From an uncultured Paracoccaceae bacterium (GTDB taxonomy: Bacteria > Pseudomonadota > Alphaproteobacteria > Rhodobacterales > Rhodobacteraceae): DNA of 64,000 bases. Where the stretch lies: assembly GCA_943787785.1 (NCBI GenBank), contig CALSNT010000001.1, positions 1 to 64,000 on the forward strand, given 5' to 3'. A program made the translations under genes and the position numbers. Numbering within the stretch: position 1 is the first letter of the stretch; each line of letters begins with the position of its first letter. Of the stretch, positions 1-9,852 are shown in pieces. The notes beneath the pieces are model-generated. The model was not told where the DNA came from. It worked only from the letters and a program-made list of their open reading frames with translations, and did not search any database.

Positions 1-52
1 GGCCAGATTGCGTCTCGTTTGCATTGTTTGACCCACTCGCACCTCACGTATA

Positions 53-67
53 GAACAAATGACGAAC
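53..67 (+). promoter_or_regulatory. LexA (SOS) box of alphaproteobacterial type
   Basis: Direct repeat GAAC-N7-GAAC (GAACAAATGACGAAC), the known LexA recognition sequence of alphaproteobacteria. It lies 23 bp before the ATG at 91 that starts imuA. The site supports both SOS control of imuA-imuB-dnaE2 and the choice of the start at 91 over the earlier in-frame ATG at 19, which would place the box inside the coding region. Confidence 0.85.
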
Positions 68-90
68 ATTTGGGAATCAGTGTGTCGTGT

Positions 91-759
91 ATGCAACCGT
101 TGTCTCTTCAAAAACACCAGCCCGGACAGGCGCACCAGCCCAGACAAACCTTGTCGGAAATTTTTTCCGACAAGGTCGCAGACACGGCCGCCATTGGATA
201 CATGCTTGCGCGTCTTCCCCGTACCAATGCGCCGATACTGTGGGTTCAAGATCGGTTGTCATGCCGCGAAACAGGGCGACCTTATCTCGCCGGGATTGGG
301 ATGAAACGTCCGATTATCATTGTCAATTTGTCCCGCGCAGTCGATGTGCTTTGGGCCATCGAAGACGGACTGCGTTGCTCTGCGTTGGCGGCGGTGGTTG
401 GCGAATTTTGGGGCGATCCCAATGCGTTGACGTTCACCGCAACCAAACGTTTGGCACTAAGATCAGAGGCGGGGAATGTACCCTGTTGGCTGATCCGCCA
501 TGCCGCCACACCAAACCTAAGTGCCGCACGCGAACGTTGGTGGATTGGATCGGTTCCGTCGGATTTGCATCCCTACGATGCCCAAGCGCCGGGGGCACCT
601 CGTTGGTCGCTCGATCTTTTTCGCTCGCGGCAGGCAAAGCTGGGCAAATGGACGGTGACATATGACCGGGCGGCGGATCGTCTCGATTACGTTGCCCTAC
701 TTCGCGATGGAACGCTGGCAACGGATGGCAGAACGGCAAGGCAACGCGCCACAGGATGA
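91..759 (+). CDS. imuA: ImuA, RecA-like SOS mutagenesis protein
   Basis: Predicted ImuA, the RecA/SulA-related accessory factor of the ImuA-ImuB-DnaE2 translesion mutasome, 222 residues from the ATG at 91. It is recognised by its place directly before imuB and dnaE2 and by a degenerate RecA-like core (residues about 35-150, containing VLWAIEDGLRC and LALRSEAG). No intact Walker A motif is visible, as is usual in the family. The ATG at 91 is chosen because a LexA box lies at 53-67; an in-frame ATG at 19 would add 24 residues. The 3' end overlaps imuB by 98 bp in another frame, which implies translational coupling. Strong on family and context, moderate on exact start. Confidence 0.8.
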   Translation: MQPLSLQKHQPGQAHQPRQTLSEIFSDKVADTAAIGYMLARLPRTNAPILWVQDRLSCRETGRPYLAGIGMKRPIIIVNLSRAVDVLWAIEDGLRCSALAAVVGEFWGDPNALTFTATKRLALRSEAGNVPCWLIRHAATPNLSAARERWWIGSVPSDLHPYDAQAPGAPRWSLDLFRSRQAKLGKWTVTYDRAADRLDYVALLRDGTLATDGRTARQRATG

Positions 760-2194
760 TCTTCCGCTGGTTCTGGCCCGCGAAGGCCATCATGGCCCGG
801 TGATCCATGCTGCGAACCGCGTGTCACGCAATATGGGGATCACGGTTGGCGCGCGGGTGGTGGATATGCGGGCGATTTGTCCTGAATTGCAGGTCGCATT
901 TGCCGATCAGGGGGGGGACCTCGCTGCATTGGGTCGTCTTGTGCTTTGGGCGCGACGTTGGTGCCCTTGGACGGTGAGCGACGGCCAGAACGGTTTGATT
1001 TTAGACACCACGGGGTCGGCCCATTTGTTTGGCGGGGAAGCGGCGATGCTGATCGAGATGGAGACGCAATTGTCCTTGTTGGGCCTGACATCGCAATTGG
1101 CAGTTGCCCCGACTTGGGGGGCTGCATGGGCCTTGGCGCGGTTCGGACCGGTGCGGTCCGTGTGCACGGCTGATGAAATCTCACTGAAACTGGGGAATTT
1201 ACCCGTGGCTGGGTTGCGTCTGGACGGTGACACCCTGCTGCTGTTGCAACGGTTGGGATTGAAGACCATCGAGGCGGTGATGAATGTGCCACGCCTGTCG
1301 CTGACCCGGCGCTTTGTAAAGGCAACCCTCACATCCAATCCATTGATGCGACTGGATCAGGCGTTTGGAAAACTGGCTGAACCTGTTGCCAGCGTTGATG
1401 CGAAGCCGCGATTTTCCGTTCAAAGCCGCCTGGCTGAACCGATTTTTGATCCAACGCCTCATTTACCCCAGTTATGTGAAGATCTGTGTGACACCTTGCA
1501 ACACGAAGGCATGGGATGCCGCCGTTTGCATTTGACAGTTTACCGCACTGACGGCGATGTCAGCCATGTGGATGTTGCCACCTCGGCCAGCACCCGCGAC
1601 CCTGCCCATCTACATAGTCTGTTTCGTGATAAGGTTGAGCGGATCAATCCCGGCTTTGGCTTTGATCTGATCACGCTTGCTGCTGGTGACGTAGAGCCGA
1701 TGCGCACCGTCCAAAAACGTCTTGATGGCAGTGCCGATGATGATCTGCACCTGACATTACTGGTGGATCGGCTGACGGCAAAGTTTGGGACGCGTGCTGT
1801 ATCACGCCCCATCTTGCGCGAAAGCCATGTGCCTGAGCGTGCCGAGGGGCGCGTCGCTGCCCTCGCCAATCCAATGCAAGCGACCACGGCGATGACCAAA
1901 GAACGCCCCATTCGTCTGCTGGACCCTCCCGAAGAAATACGTGTGCTTTATGCCGTTCCAGAAGGCCCTCCTGCACAATTTATCTGGCGCAGGCAAACCC
2001 ATCGCGTGACCCGTTATACAGGGCCGGAACGGATCGCACCTGAATGGTGGAAAGATCGTCCCGGCACACGCCTGCGCGACTATTTCAAGATTGAGGATCA
2101 GACCGGTCGCCGTATCTGGTTGTATCGCGAAGGTCTGCATGAAGACGGGCGCGGCGGTGACCCGCGTTGGTTTGTGCATGGGATGTTTGCCTGA
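662..2194 (+). CDS. imuB: ImuB, catalytically inactive Y-family polymerase
   Basis: ImuB, 510 residues, the Y-family-like protein that bridges ImuA, DnaE2 and the beta clamp in SOS mutagenesis. The N-terminus (VSITLPYFAMERW, about residues 7-19) aligns with the first catalytic motif of Y-family polymerases, but the metal-binding aspartate is absent, as is typical of ImuB. The C-terminus ends in WFVHGMFA, a common ImuB tail. The start overlaps the end of imuA by 98 bp. The stop overlaps the dnaE2 start as TGATG, so the three genes form one coupled operon under the LexA box. Polymerase inactivity is known for the family; here it is inferred from the missing acidic residue. Confidence 0.92.
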   Translation: MTGRRIVSITLPYFAMERWQRMAERQGNAPQDDLPLVLAREGHHGPVIHAANRVSRNMGITVGARVVDMRAICPELQVAFADQGGDLAALGRLVLWARRWCPWTVSDGQNGLILDTTGSAHLFGGEAAMLIEMETQLSLLGLTSQLAVAPTWGAAWALARFGPVRSVCTADEISLKLGNLPVAGLRLDGDTLLLLQRLGLKTIEAVMNVPRLSLTRRFVKATLTSNPLMRLDQAFGKLAEPVASVDAKPRFSVQSRLAEPIFDPTPHLPQLCEDLCDTLQHEGMGCRRLHLTVYRTDGDVSHVDVATSASTRDPAHLHSLFRDKVERINPGFGFDLITLAAGDVEPMRTVQKRLDGSADDDLHLTLLVDRLTAKFGTRAVSRPILRESHVPERAEGRVAALANPMQATTAMTKERPIRLLDPPEEIRVLYAVPEGPPAQFIWRRQTHRVTRYTGPERIAPEWWKDRPGTRLRDYFKIEDQTGRRIWLYREGLHEDGRGGDPRWFVHGMFA

Positions 2195-5100
2195 TGCCCG
2201 AGATGGACAACCAGCACCCAAGGCGCACCATTGAGGAGGAGGGGTTCAAACGCAATCCGCCCAGCGATTTCGTCGAGCTTGGGATCAGCACCTGTTTTTC
2301 CTTTCTGCGCGGTGCCTCCGATGCGGTGGATTTGGCCACAACGGCCAATGCCTTAGGTTACCACAAACTGGGCTGCGCGGATCTGAACACAATGGCGGGC
2401 GTGGTGCGTCTGCACGCAGAGGCGCGTAAGGCGCAGGTCACACCTGTAATCGGTTGTCGTCTGAAATTGGTCACCGGTGATGCGTTCCTTGCCTACCCGC
2501 GCAACCGAGCCGCTTATGGCAGGCTGTGTACCTTACTGTCCAAAGGCAAGATGCAGGCAACCAATGGGTCATGGCAGGTAAAAGGGGCCTGTGACATTAC
2601 CTTGGATGATCTGGCGCAGCATAGCGCGGATGTGCAACTGATTGTCCTGCCCGGTCCTGACCTCGATCATTTCAGCGCGGGCTTGCGCCGACTGACACGC
2701 GCACTACCAACTCTAAAGCATATCGCGGCCAGCTACCTTTATCACGGCGATGATCGGGCCCGGATCAACCGTCTTGATGATTTGGCCAAGGCGCAGGGCC
2801 TGTCCGTTCTGGCGACGAATGACGTTCATTATCACGCCCCTGAACAGCGCCCATTGCAAGATGTCATGACCTGTATTCTACACAAGACGACGATCCAAAA
2901 GGCGGGCTTTCTACTGGACGCCAATGCGGAACGACATCTGAAATCGCCTGAGCAAATGAAAGCACTTTTTGCCGCATGGCCCCATGCGATTGATGCGACA
3001 CGGTCCGTCGCGGATGCATGCAACTTTGATCTGCGCGAGCTTTCCTACGAATACCCGCAGGAAACCGTACCCGATGGACGTACGCCGCAGGGTTATTTGG
3101 AAGAGCAGACATGGAAAGGCGCTGCATGGCGCTATTCAGATGGTATCCCCGATGCGGTCAGTGCCACACTGCGCAAAGAGCTGGCCCTAATTGCAAAGCT
3201 GGAAATCGCCCAGTATTTCCTGACAATTCAGAACATCGTGAATTACGCCCGATACGAGTGCAAACCCCCGATTTTATGCCAAGGGCGGGGGTCAGCCGCA
3301 AATTCCGCCGTCTGTTACGTCTTGGGTATCACCGCCGTTGACCCTGCAATAAACGACCTTTTATTTGAACGTTTTATCAGCGAGGAACGCAAGGAACCTC
3401 CCGACATCGACGTCGATTTCGAACATGAACGGCGCGAAGAGGTTATTCAGCATATCTACGATAAATACGGACGCGACCGAGCAGCACTTTGCGCGACGGT
3501 GATTCATTATCGCCCCCGTATGGCAGTGCGCGAGGTGGGCAAGGTCATGGGCCTGTCAGAGGACATCACGACCGCGCTGTCCAAAACGATCTGGGGGTCA
3601 TGGGGGCGCGAGGTGGGCGCGCGCGAGGCGAAGGAAGCAGGCATTGATCTGAACGATCCGCTGATGGCCCGCACGATCAAAATCGCCGACCAGATGATCG
3701 GAATGCCTCGCCACCTTGGACAACATGTCGGCGGCTTTATCCTGACCGAAAACCCGCTCACCCAGACCGTGCCAATTGGCAACGGGGCGATGCCGAAGCG
3801 CAGTTTCATCGAATGGGACAAAGACGACATCGATGAGTTGCGCATCCTCAAGGTCGATGTGCTGGCGCTTGGGATGCTCACCTGTATCCGCAAGGCGTTC
3901 GATATGATTGCAGCACATTACGGGCGGCATCTGACGCTTGCGAACGTCGAACAAGACGACAAACCCGTCTACGATATGCTGTGCAAGGGTGATAGTTTGG
4001 GCGTTTTTCAGGTCGAAAGTCGCGCACAGATGAACATGCTGCCACGCCTCAAACCGCGCGAGTTCTATGATTTGGTCATTCAAGTCGCCATTGTTCGGCC
4101 GGGCCCGATCCAGGGCGATATGGTCCATCCCTATTTGCGAAGACGCAGCGGGAAAGAAGCCGAAGACTACCCGTCACCCGGTCTTCCACATGACCCTGAT
4201 GAGCTGAGAAAAGTTCTGAAACGCACCAAGGGCGTCCCGATTTTCCAAGAACAGGCGATGAAGGTCGCGATGGTTGCTGCCGAATTTTCACCCGACGAAG
4301 CCAACCAGTTGCGCAAAGCTATGGCGACATTCCGGTCACGCGGAACGATTGGTGAACTCGAGGGGAAAATGGTCGGGCGCATGATTAAGCGCGGCTATGA
4401 CCCGGAATTTGCCAGCCGTTGTTTCAACCAGATAAAAGGCTTCGGTGACTATGGTTTTCCCGAAAGCCACGCCGCCAGCTTTGCGCATTTGGTCTATGTC
4501 TCTAGCTGGATTAAATGCCACTATCCGGATGTCTTCTGCGCGGCTTTGCTGAATTCCCAACCAATGGGGTTTTATGCCCCAGCCCAAATTGTGCGTGATG
4601 CCCGCGAACATGGGATAATCGTGCGTGCGCCAGACGTGAATTACAGCAATTGGGATACCACGCTGGAACCTGTCGAACGGGATGCCTTTGCGGTACGGCT
4701 GGGGCTAAGGCAGATTGGCGGTGTACGACAGGACATGGTGCAACGAATTATGGATGCGCGGCAGAACCCGTTTGTCGACCTGGCCGATCTGAAAAAACGC
4801 GCCCGTCTTGATGCATTAACCATACACAGATTGGCCGCCGCAGATGCGGTGCGATCAATGCAGCTTGATCGACGGCAGGCGCTTTGGGATGCCCGCGCTT
4901 TACGGGATGCCCCGGATTTACCCCTGTTTCAGGAAAACAAGGATGAAGGCTCCGAGGTTCAATTCGACCTACCACAGATGCCAATCTGCGAGCATGTGGT
5001 GGCCGATTACCAAACGACAAGGCTATCCCTCAAGGCTCACCCGATGTCGTTCCTGCGCAAAAGCATGATAAAGCAAGGATATCGCTCAGCCGCATCTCTA

Positions 5101-5496
5101 AGCGATATGCACAATGGCCAATCTGTCAAACTGGCCGGAATCGTGCTGATCCGTCAACGTCCCGGCAGCGCCAAAGGCGTTTGTTTTATTACTCTTGAGG
5201 ATGAAACCGGCGTCGCAAACCTTGTTGTCTGGCCAAAAGTGATGAAGGCCTTTCGCAAGGTGATCATGCGCGCGCGGATCATTGATGTAACAGGCATGGT
5301 ACAACGCACAGATGACGTGATCCATGTTGTCGCACAACACCTGGGGGACCGCAGCGATGCGCTTGACCGGCTTTCAAACGATGTGATGGAGGTTCCGCTT
5401 GCACGCGCTGATGAAGTCAAAAAGGCCCTGCCAAACGGCACCCACGGACACCCTCGCAACGTGCGCGTAATCCCGAAGTCACGAGACTTTCATTAA
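2194..5496 (+). CDS. dnaE2: DnaE2, error-prone DNA polymerase III alpha subunit
   Basis: Error-prone C-family polymerase DnaE2, about 1100 residues, carrying out lesion bypass with ImuA and ImuB. The N-terminal PHP domain begins at about residue 23 (ELGISTCFSFLRGAS). The polymerase catalytic motif PDIDVDF is at about residues 403-409, with the expected aspartates. The C-terminal part has an OB-fold-like region (about 950-1050, LAGIVLIRQRPG). I place the start at the ATG at 2194, which overlaps the imuB stop as TGATG. An in-frame start at 2167 would overlap imuB by 28 bp, and an ATG at 2203 is also possible. Last gene of the SOS operon. Confidence 0.95.
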   Translation: MPEMDNQHPRRTIEEEGFKRNPPSDFVELGISTCFSFLRGASDAVDLATTANALGYHKLGCADLNTMAGVVRLHAEARKAQVTPVIGCRLKLVTGDAFLAYPRNRAAYGRLCTLLSKGKMQATNGSWQVKGACDITLDDLAQHSADVQLIVLPGPDLDHFSAGLRRLTRALPTLKHIAASYLYHGDDRARINRLDDLAKAQGLSVLATNDVHYHAPEQRPLQDVMTCILHKTTIQKAGFLLDANAERHLKSPEQMKALFAAWPHAIDATRSVADACNFDLRELSYEYPQETVPDGRTPQGYLEEQTWKGAAWRYSDGIPDAVSATLRKELALIAKLEIAQYFLTIQNIVNYARYECKPPILCQGRGSAANSAVCYVLGITAVDPAINDLLFERFISEERKEPPDIDVDFEHERREEVIQHIYDKYGRDRAALCATVIHYRPRMAVREVGKVMGLSEDITTALSKTIWGSWGREVGAREAKEAGIDLNDPLMARTIKIADQMIGMPRHLGQHVGGFILTENPLTQTVPIGNGAMPKRSFIEWDKDDIDELRILKVDVLALGMLTCIRKAFDMIAAHYGRHLTLANVEQDDKPVYDMLCKGDSLGVFQVESRAQMNMLPRLKPREFYDLVIQVAIVRPGPIQGDMVHPYLRRRSGKEAEDYPSPGLPHDPDELRKVLKRTKGVPIFQEQAMKVAMVAAEFSPDEANQLRKAMATFRSRGTIGELEGKMVGRMIKRGYDPEFASRCFNQIKGFGDYGFPESHAASFAHLVYVSSWIKCHYPDVFCAALLNSQPMGFYAPAQIVRDAREHGIIVRAPDVNYSNWDTTLEPVERDAFAVRLGLRQIGGVRQDMVQRIMDARQNPFVDLADLKKRARLDALTIHRLAAADAVRSMQLDRRQALWDARALRDAPDLPLFQENKDEGSEVQFDLPQMPICEHVVADYQTTRLSLKAHPMSFLRKSMIKQGYRSAASLSDMHNGQSVKLAGIVLIRQRPGSAKGVCFITLEDETGVANLVVWPKVMKAFRKVIMRARIIDVTGMVQRTDDVIHVVAQHLGDRSDALDRLSNDVMEVPLARADEVKKALPNGTHGHPRNVRVIPKSRDFH

Positions 5497-5847
5497 CCGG
5501 CACCCTATAATCGCCAGAGCGATGAATACCCTCGCGCAAATTATTGTGCTCCTAGCCCTAAATGCGCCGCTGGTACCGTTCGATGTAGACGCAATGCGAT
5601 AGGTGCGGTCATCCGTAACTGTGCACCCAAAGTCCGCTCTGTCCGCATTGCGCCAGTTCGTGCACTTCGCAACGAACCTCTCAGTTTGCTGACGCCGGTG
5701 TTCGCACCCATGCCCGACTTCAGGGCTCACGAGGCTGGCTGAGCCACAGTCGTTGTAACAAAACGTCACAAGGACGCCCTACATTGAACAAGATTGAGGA
5801 CGAATTCTTATTCACTCCCGCAGACGTCGGAATTCTGAAGATCATCA
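5497..5847. other. Gene-free stretch between dnaE2 and acyltransferase
   Basis: About 350 bp without a convincing gene. A minus-strand ORF (5479-5769) overlaps the end of dnaE2 and its product resembles nothing I know. The stretch contains a GTCCGCTCTGTCCGCATTGCG phrase at about 5632-5652, of the kind that recurs in intergenic DNA of this group. A related GAATGTCCGCTTCC occurs near 24616 in the window. No terminator with a T-run was seen after dnaE2. Confidence 0.4.
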
Positions 5848-7029
5848 ATGACGGATAGCAACGAATCGACATCTGCAATGAATGATGAGAAGCAGTTGAC
5901 ATCCATCAAGAGGCGGCAGGAAGTATGTGGTGGCCGTACCACAGGTTTTGATTTTTTGCGGCTTGGCCTCGCGCTGGCGGTGTTCGTTTGGCACCTGCAA
6001 TCGACTTCAGTTGGCCGCGAACTTGCGATGGAAACGTGGAATTCCTGGCTCAAGGTCGTCCCCACCGCCATACTACCAATGTTTTTTGCCCTTAGTGGTT
6101 TTCTAGTTTCCGGAAGCCTGGAGCGTTGCAGAACTACTGGTTATTTTCTTTTTCTGCGTATGATCCGGATATTCCCCGCTCTCGCGGTTGAAGTATGGTT
6201 AAGCGCTCTGATCCTAGGCCCATTTCTGACAGAAATCGCTCTCGGTGACTATTTCCGAAGTGCCGATTTCCAAGCGTACCTGTTAAATACAATAGGTATC
6301 ATAAGCTTCTCATTGCCCGGCGTGTTCGAGGCGAATAACTATGCCGGTGTTGTGAACGCGCAACTTTGGACGGTCCCTTGGGAGTTGGAGTGCTATGTCG
6401 CTATCGCCGTAATTTCCCTTCTTAAGCTGTATCAAAGCCGCCGCATCGCAATTCTGTTGGCGCTACTTCTGACGGCCATGTTCGTATTAACATATATTCA
6501 CGGCGATCTGCCCGAGCGGCATTTAGGTGGACGGGCGCTTGTGGGCTATTTTCTATTCGGGGTCCTGTTTTACCGTTTGCGGGCGTTCATTCCTTTTGAC
6601 CCTCGCTTATTCTGGTTGTGCCTTTGCACCAGCGTTATCGCTGGATCGTTTCACGGTGGTGGATACCTCATTTTCTTGCCGCTGACTTATGTGACGATTT
6701 ATATCGGATTACAAACATGGAAATTGCCCGCGTTCATGCATTGGGGCGACTATTCGTACGGCATATTCCTGTATCATTTCGTTGTTCAACAGACGATGGT
6801 CGCTTCATTCGACTGGGCACAAAGCATGATACTCAACGGTGTCGCGTCGCTGGTTGCAACGGTCATTTTAGCGATGCTATCCTGGCATCTGGTCGAGCTG
6901 CCATTCCAGAGTACGCGCAAGTATGGCAAATTAATGGAATCGCGCTGGATTGCTGGCGGGTTGGTCGGGAAACGTAATGGCAGCTCCAGTTCACCACCGA
7001 AACATTTGGTGAGCGAGGTTGATCGATGA
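5848..7029 (+). CDS. Acyltransferase family 3 membrane protein (OafA/YrhL type)
   Basis: Integral membrane acyltransferase 3 family protein, 393 residues. It probably transfers acetyl or another acyl group onto a surface glycan or lipid; the substrate cannot be told. Evidence is the N-terminal FDFLRLGLALAVFVWH segment (about residues 32-47), which matches the R...H signature of the family, followed by about ten hydrophobic segments and a VPWELECY motif near residue 180. ATGs at 5848 and 5878 are both usable; I keep the first. Base composition looks more AT-rich than in flanking core genes, suggesting transfer. It precedes the disrupted HTTM gene by 83 bp and could be co-transcribed with it. 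Confidence 0.82.
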   Translation: MTDSNESTSAMNDEKQLTSIKRRQEVCGGRTTGFDFLRLGLALAVFVWHLQSTSVGRELAMETWNSWLKVVPTAILPMFFALSGFLVSGSLERCRTTGYFLFLRMIRIFPALAVEVWLSALILGPFLTEIALGDYFRSADFQAYLLNTIGIISFSLPGVFEANNYAGVVNAQLWTVPWELECYVAIAVISLLKLYQSRRIAILLALLLTAMFVLTYIHGDLPERHLGGRALVGYFLFGVLFYRLRAFIPFDPRLFWLCLCTSVIAGSFHGGGYLIFLPLTYVTIYIGLQTWKLPAFMHWGDYSYGIFLYHFVVQQTMVASFDWAQSMILNGVASLVATVILAMLSWHLVELPFQSTRKYGKLMESRWIAGGLVGKRNGSSSSPPKHLVSEVDR

Positions 7030-8188
7030 TGCTTGATGCTCTTTAGTTGTAGAATTGGTGGAACGCCGGTTACATCATCCAAAAGATACACAAAAATGTT
7101 TTCCGGGGAAATATGCCCAATGCAGAAATCAAAGGGCACCGAGCCGTGAATGACACAATCGGAATCGCCGAACATGCCTCGACTGCGCCCAGTTTGCGTG
7201 CCCAACCACTTGACCCGCTAAGTGCCGTCAACATGCTGGCCGGACTGTACTTCATTCAAGTATGGGGCTTCGCCACGGCAGAGCACGACACCGTCCTGGG
7301 GACATTTCTGCCTTTGGTGGCGCCTGGATTGGTTCTGATCTCGGCAATAGCGGTTGTGATGCCAAGGCTGCACGGAATTATACTATTCAATGCGTTGTCT
7401 TTTTCTGCTTATTATCTGGTAGTTAGTCCAATTGCATCGAACAATCAGCTGACCGGTTTCGCTCTGTGTTTGGTGATCATCGGAGCTTATTCGTGGGTAT
7501 ATTTTCGAAAATCGGACGTCGAGAGCAAGTCTCAGGCATTATTTGACGCAATTGCGGGCCCCGGCCGTTGGATCCTGCCGGCGATGTATTTTTTCGGCAT
7601 CTATCATAAGATCAATGTTGATTTCTTAGATCCGACGGCCAGTTGTGCGGTCGAGCTTTACCGCTCGCTCGCCATACATTTCGGCATGGCAGATCTTCGG
7701 CCCTTACATTATTTCGCAATCTACATCACGTTTATGGTTGAGGGCATCGCGATGATCGCTTTATTCATCCCTCGACTCAAGCGCTTTGGCTTAATGATCG
7801 GCCTGCCATTCCACATCGTGATCGGGCTGACGGGCTATTCATTTTACAAAGATTTCTCGACCGTCGTTCTTATCCTCTATGCGCTGTTTCTGACACCTGC
7901 GACCTACACGGCCGGTGTGAAATCTGCCAGTCGTTGGGTTGGCTCACAACAGCGAGCTTGCGATTTGGGGCGGCTGTTTTTGATTGGGGGCACCACCCTC
8001 TATTTCATTGTAGGTCTCGCGCTTAAAGATGAGCCGTCACTCGTGCCGACCCACAGCGGATTCATCCTGCCTTTCGCCGTTTATGCGATACTCTTCTATC
8101 TAGGCGCGGTCACCTTTCTCCCAGAGGTGGTCGCGGGATTTCGGACCAGTTGTTAAGGTGGATCGACTGATGAGAAAGACGATCCAGA

Positions 8189-8497
8189 ATGAAGAAACGA
8201 AAGAACCATTCACCTGAATTCAAAGCCAAGGTTGCGCTTGAAGCGATCCGCGAGGAGATGACGCTGGCGGAGCTGTCCAAGAAGTACGGCGTCCACCCAA
8301 CTCAGATCGGCACATGGAAGCGTGCGGCGATTGAGAATATGGCGACGGCTTTTACGCGCCGGGGCGCGGCCTCGGAACAGGTCAGCGCCGCTGATGTCGA
8401 CAAGCTACATTCAAAGATCGGTCAGCTTGTGGTGGAGCGGGATTTTTTGGCGGATGCCTCGCACCAACTGCTCGGCACGCGAGGCAAAAAATGGTGA
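8189..8497 (+). CDS. IS3 family transposase OrfA
   Basis: OrfA of IS3 copy 1, 102 residues, the DNA-binding half of the transposase. It has an N-terminal helix-turn-helix (FKAKVALEAIREEMTLAEL..KYGV, residues about 11-36) followed by a leucine-zipper-like coiled coil (VDKLHSKIGQLVVERDFLAD). It ends GTRGKKW directly over the A6 run at 8486-8491 and overlaps OrfB by 7 bp. This is the arrangement used by IS3 elements to make the OrfAB fusion transposase by programmed -1 frameshifting. Frameshifting itself is inferred from the arrangement. Confidence 0.92.
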   Translation: MKKRKNHSPEFKAKVALEAIREEMTLAELSKKYGVHPTQIGTWKRAAIENMATAFTRRGAASEQVSAADVDKLHSKIGQLVVERDFLADASHQLLGTRGKKW

Positions 8498-9321
8498 GCA
8501 AAGATCATAAGTTGAGCATGCGTCGTCAGTGCGCGTTGCTGACGCTGTCGCGATCCAATCTGTACTATGAACCGAAGGGCGAGAGCGCTGAGAATCTGCG
8601 GTTCATGGAAATAATCGACAAGCAGTTTTTGGAGACGCCGTGGTACGGGTCGCGACAGATGGCCCGTCACATGAAGCGCAATGACCATCAGTGCGGGCGC
8701 CATCGTGTCCGCCGTTTGATGCGCCTTATGCGTCTGGTTCCGATTTATCAGGAACCCAACACAAGCAAGAAGCATCCGCAGCACAAGATCTGGCCGTACT
8801 TGCTGAGGAATACTGTAATCGACCGCCCAAACCAAGTCTGGTGCGCAGATATTACCTATATTCCGATGCGGCGCGGCTTCCTGTACCTCGTGGCCATCAT
8901 GGATTGGCACAGCCGCAAGGTGTTGGCCTGGCGGCTTTCCAACAGTATGGACGCCGGGTTCTGTGTTGAGGCGCTGAAAGAGGCATTGGCCAACTACGGC
9001 GCGCCGGAGATATTCAACACAGATCAGGGCAGCCAATTTACCAGTGGCGATTGGATAGACGTGTTGAGCGATGCAAAAATCAAAATCAGCATGGATGGTA
9101 AAGGCGCATGGCGCGACAATCGCATGATCGAGCGACTGTGGAGATCCCTGAAGTATGAATGCGTTTATTTGAACGCCTTTGAGACAGGTTCAGAAATGCG
9201 TACTGGGATCGGCAAATGGCTGATCTACTACAACTCGGAGCGCCCGCATTCGACCCACGGCATATTGACCCCCGATGAGGCCTATGTCAGCAAAACAGAA
9301 CCCATGAGATTAGCAGCCTAA
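8491..9321 (+). CDS. IS3 family transposase OrfB (DDE integrase domain)
   Basis: OrfB of IS3 copy 1, 276 residues, with the rve/DDE catalytic core: first Asp in VWCADITYI, second Asp in FNTDQGSQF, Glu in NRMIERLWRSLK. The HTH_21-like N-terminal part contains YGSRQMARHMKR. All three catalytic residues are present, so the element may still be active. By my count about 25 of 276 residues differ from the OrfB of the second copy (about 91% identical), so the two are isoforms and not a recent duplication. Confidence 0.94.
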   Translation: MVSKDHKLSMRRQCALLTLSRSNLYYEPKGESAENLRFMEIIDKQFLETPWYGSRQMARHMKRNDHQCGRHRVRRLMRLMRLVPIYQEPNTSKKHPQHKIWPYLLRNTVIDRPNQVWCADITYIPMRRGFLYLVAIMDWHSRKVLAWRLSNSMDAGFCVEALKEALANYGAPEIFNTDQGSQFTSGDWIDVLSDAKIKISMDGKGAWRDNRMIERLWRSLKYECVYLNAFETGSEMRTGIGKWLIYYNSERPHSTHGILTPDEAYVSKTEPMRLAA

Positions 9322-9852
9322 AGGAAACCCTGATCCATCTTAACAAGGCTGAAAACTGGTCGAATAACTAGGGCCACCTCTCCCGGGTACTCGGTCCAGT
9401 GCAGTCGAGCGAATTGGCGCTTGGCCCAGATGGCTCCTTATTTTTCCGGTACTATACTTCCTGAATGGGTGGAGTCCGTACTTCGGCTTGAAGACCGAAG
9501 CGTCGATTGCGATGTATAGCAATTTGCACACCGAAGGCGGTAGAACCAATCACCTGATCCACGGCCAGCTGCCAGGTTCATTTGGGTACCAGAACGATCT
9601 GGTGTATCCGACTGCTTCTAATGCTGAATGGTTCTCAGATTATTATGTCGGACCTGAAAAGGCGATGGCGAAATATGAACTGGATCGATTGCTGGCGCAT
9701 GTACCCGATTTGCGAGTAGAATTCATCCACCGGGGGCGGAATGTCGATAGTGCTGTGGACGATTGGCCGAACAGCTTCCTTAGTACCGGGCCGTTTATGC
9801 GAAAGTTTCTCATTTTCAAGCCGATTGACTTCAATCGCCCGAAGGCCTGCAC

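Larger units (their letters stand above)
8123..9381 (+). mobile_element. IS3-family insertion sequence, copy 1 (1259 bp)
   Basis: Complete IS3-family element. The ends are AGAGGTGGTCGCGGGATTTC on the left and an inverted match ending ACTAGGGCCACCTCT on the right. It is flanked by the 3-bp target duplication CCC (8120-8122 and 9382-9384). It carries two overlapping ORFs with an A6 run at 8486-8491 where a -1 frameshift would fuse them. It interrupts the HTTM gene. A divergent copy in opposite orientation lies at 18924-20186. Confidence 0.9.

Noticed and set aside
5479-5769. Minus-strand ORF of 96 codons after dnaE2
   Set aside because: Overlaps the dnaE2 end and shows no recognisable similarity or start signal.
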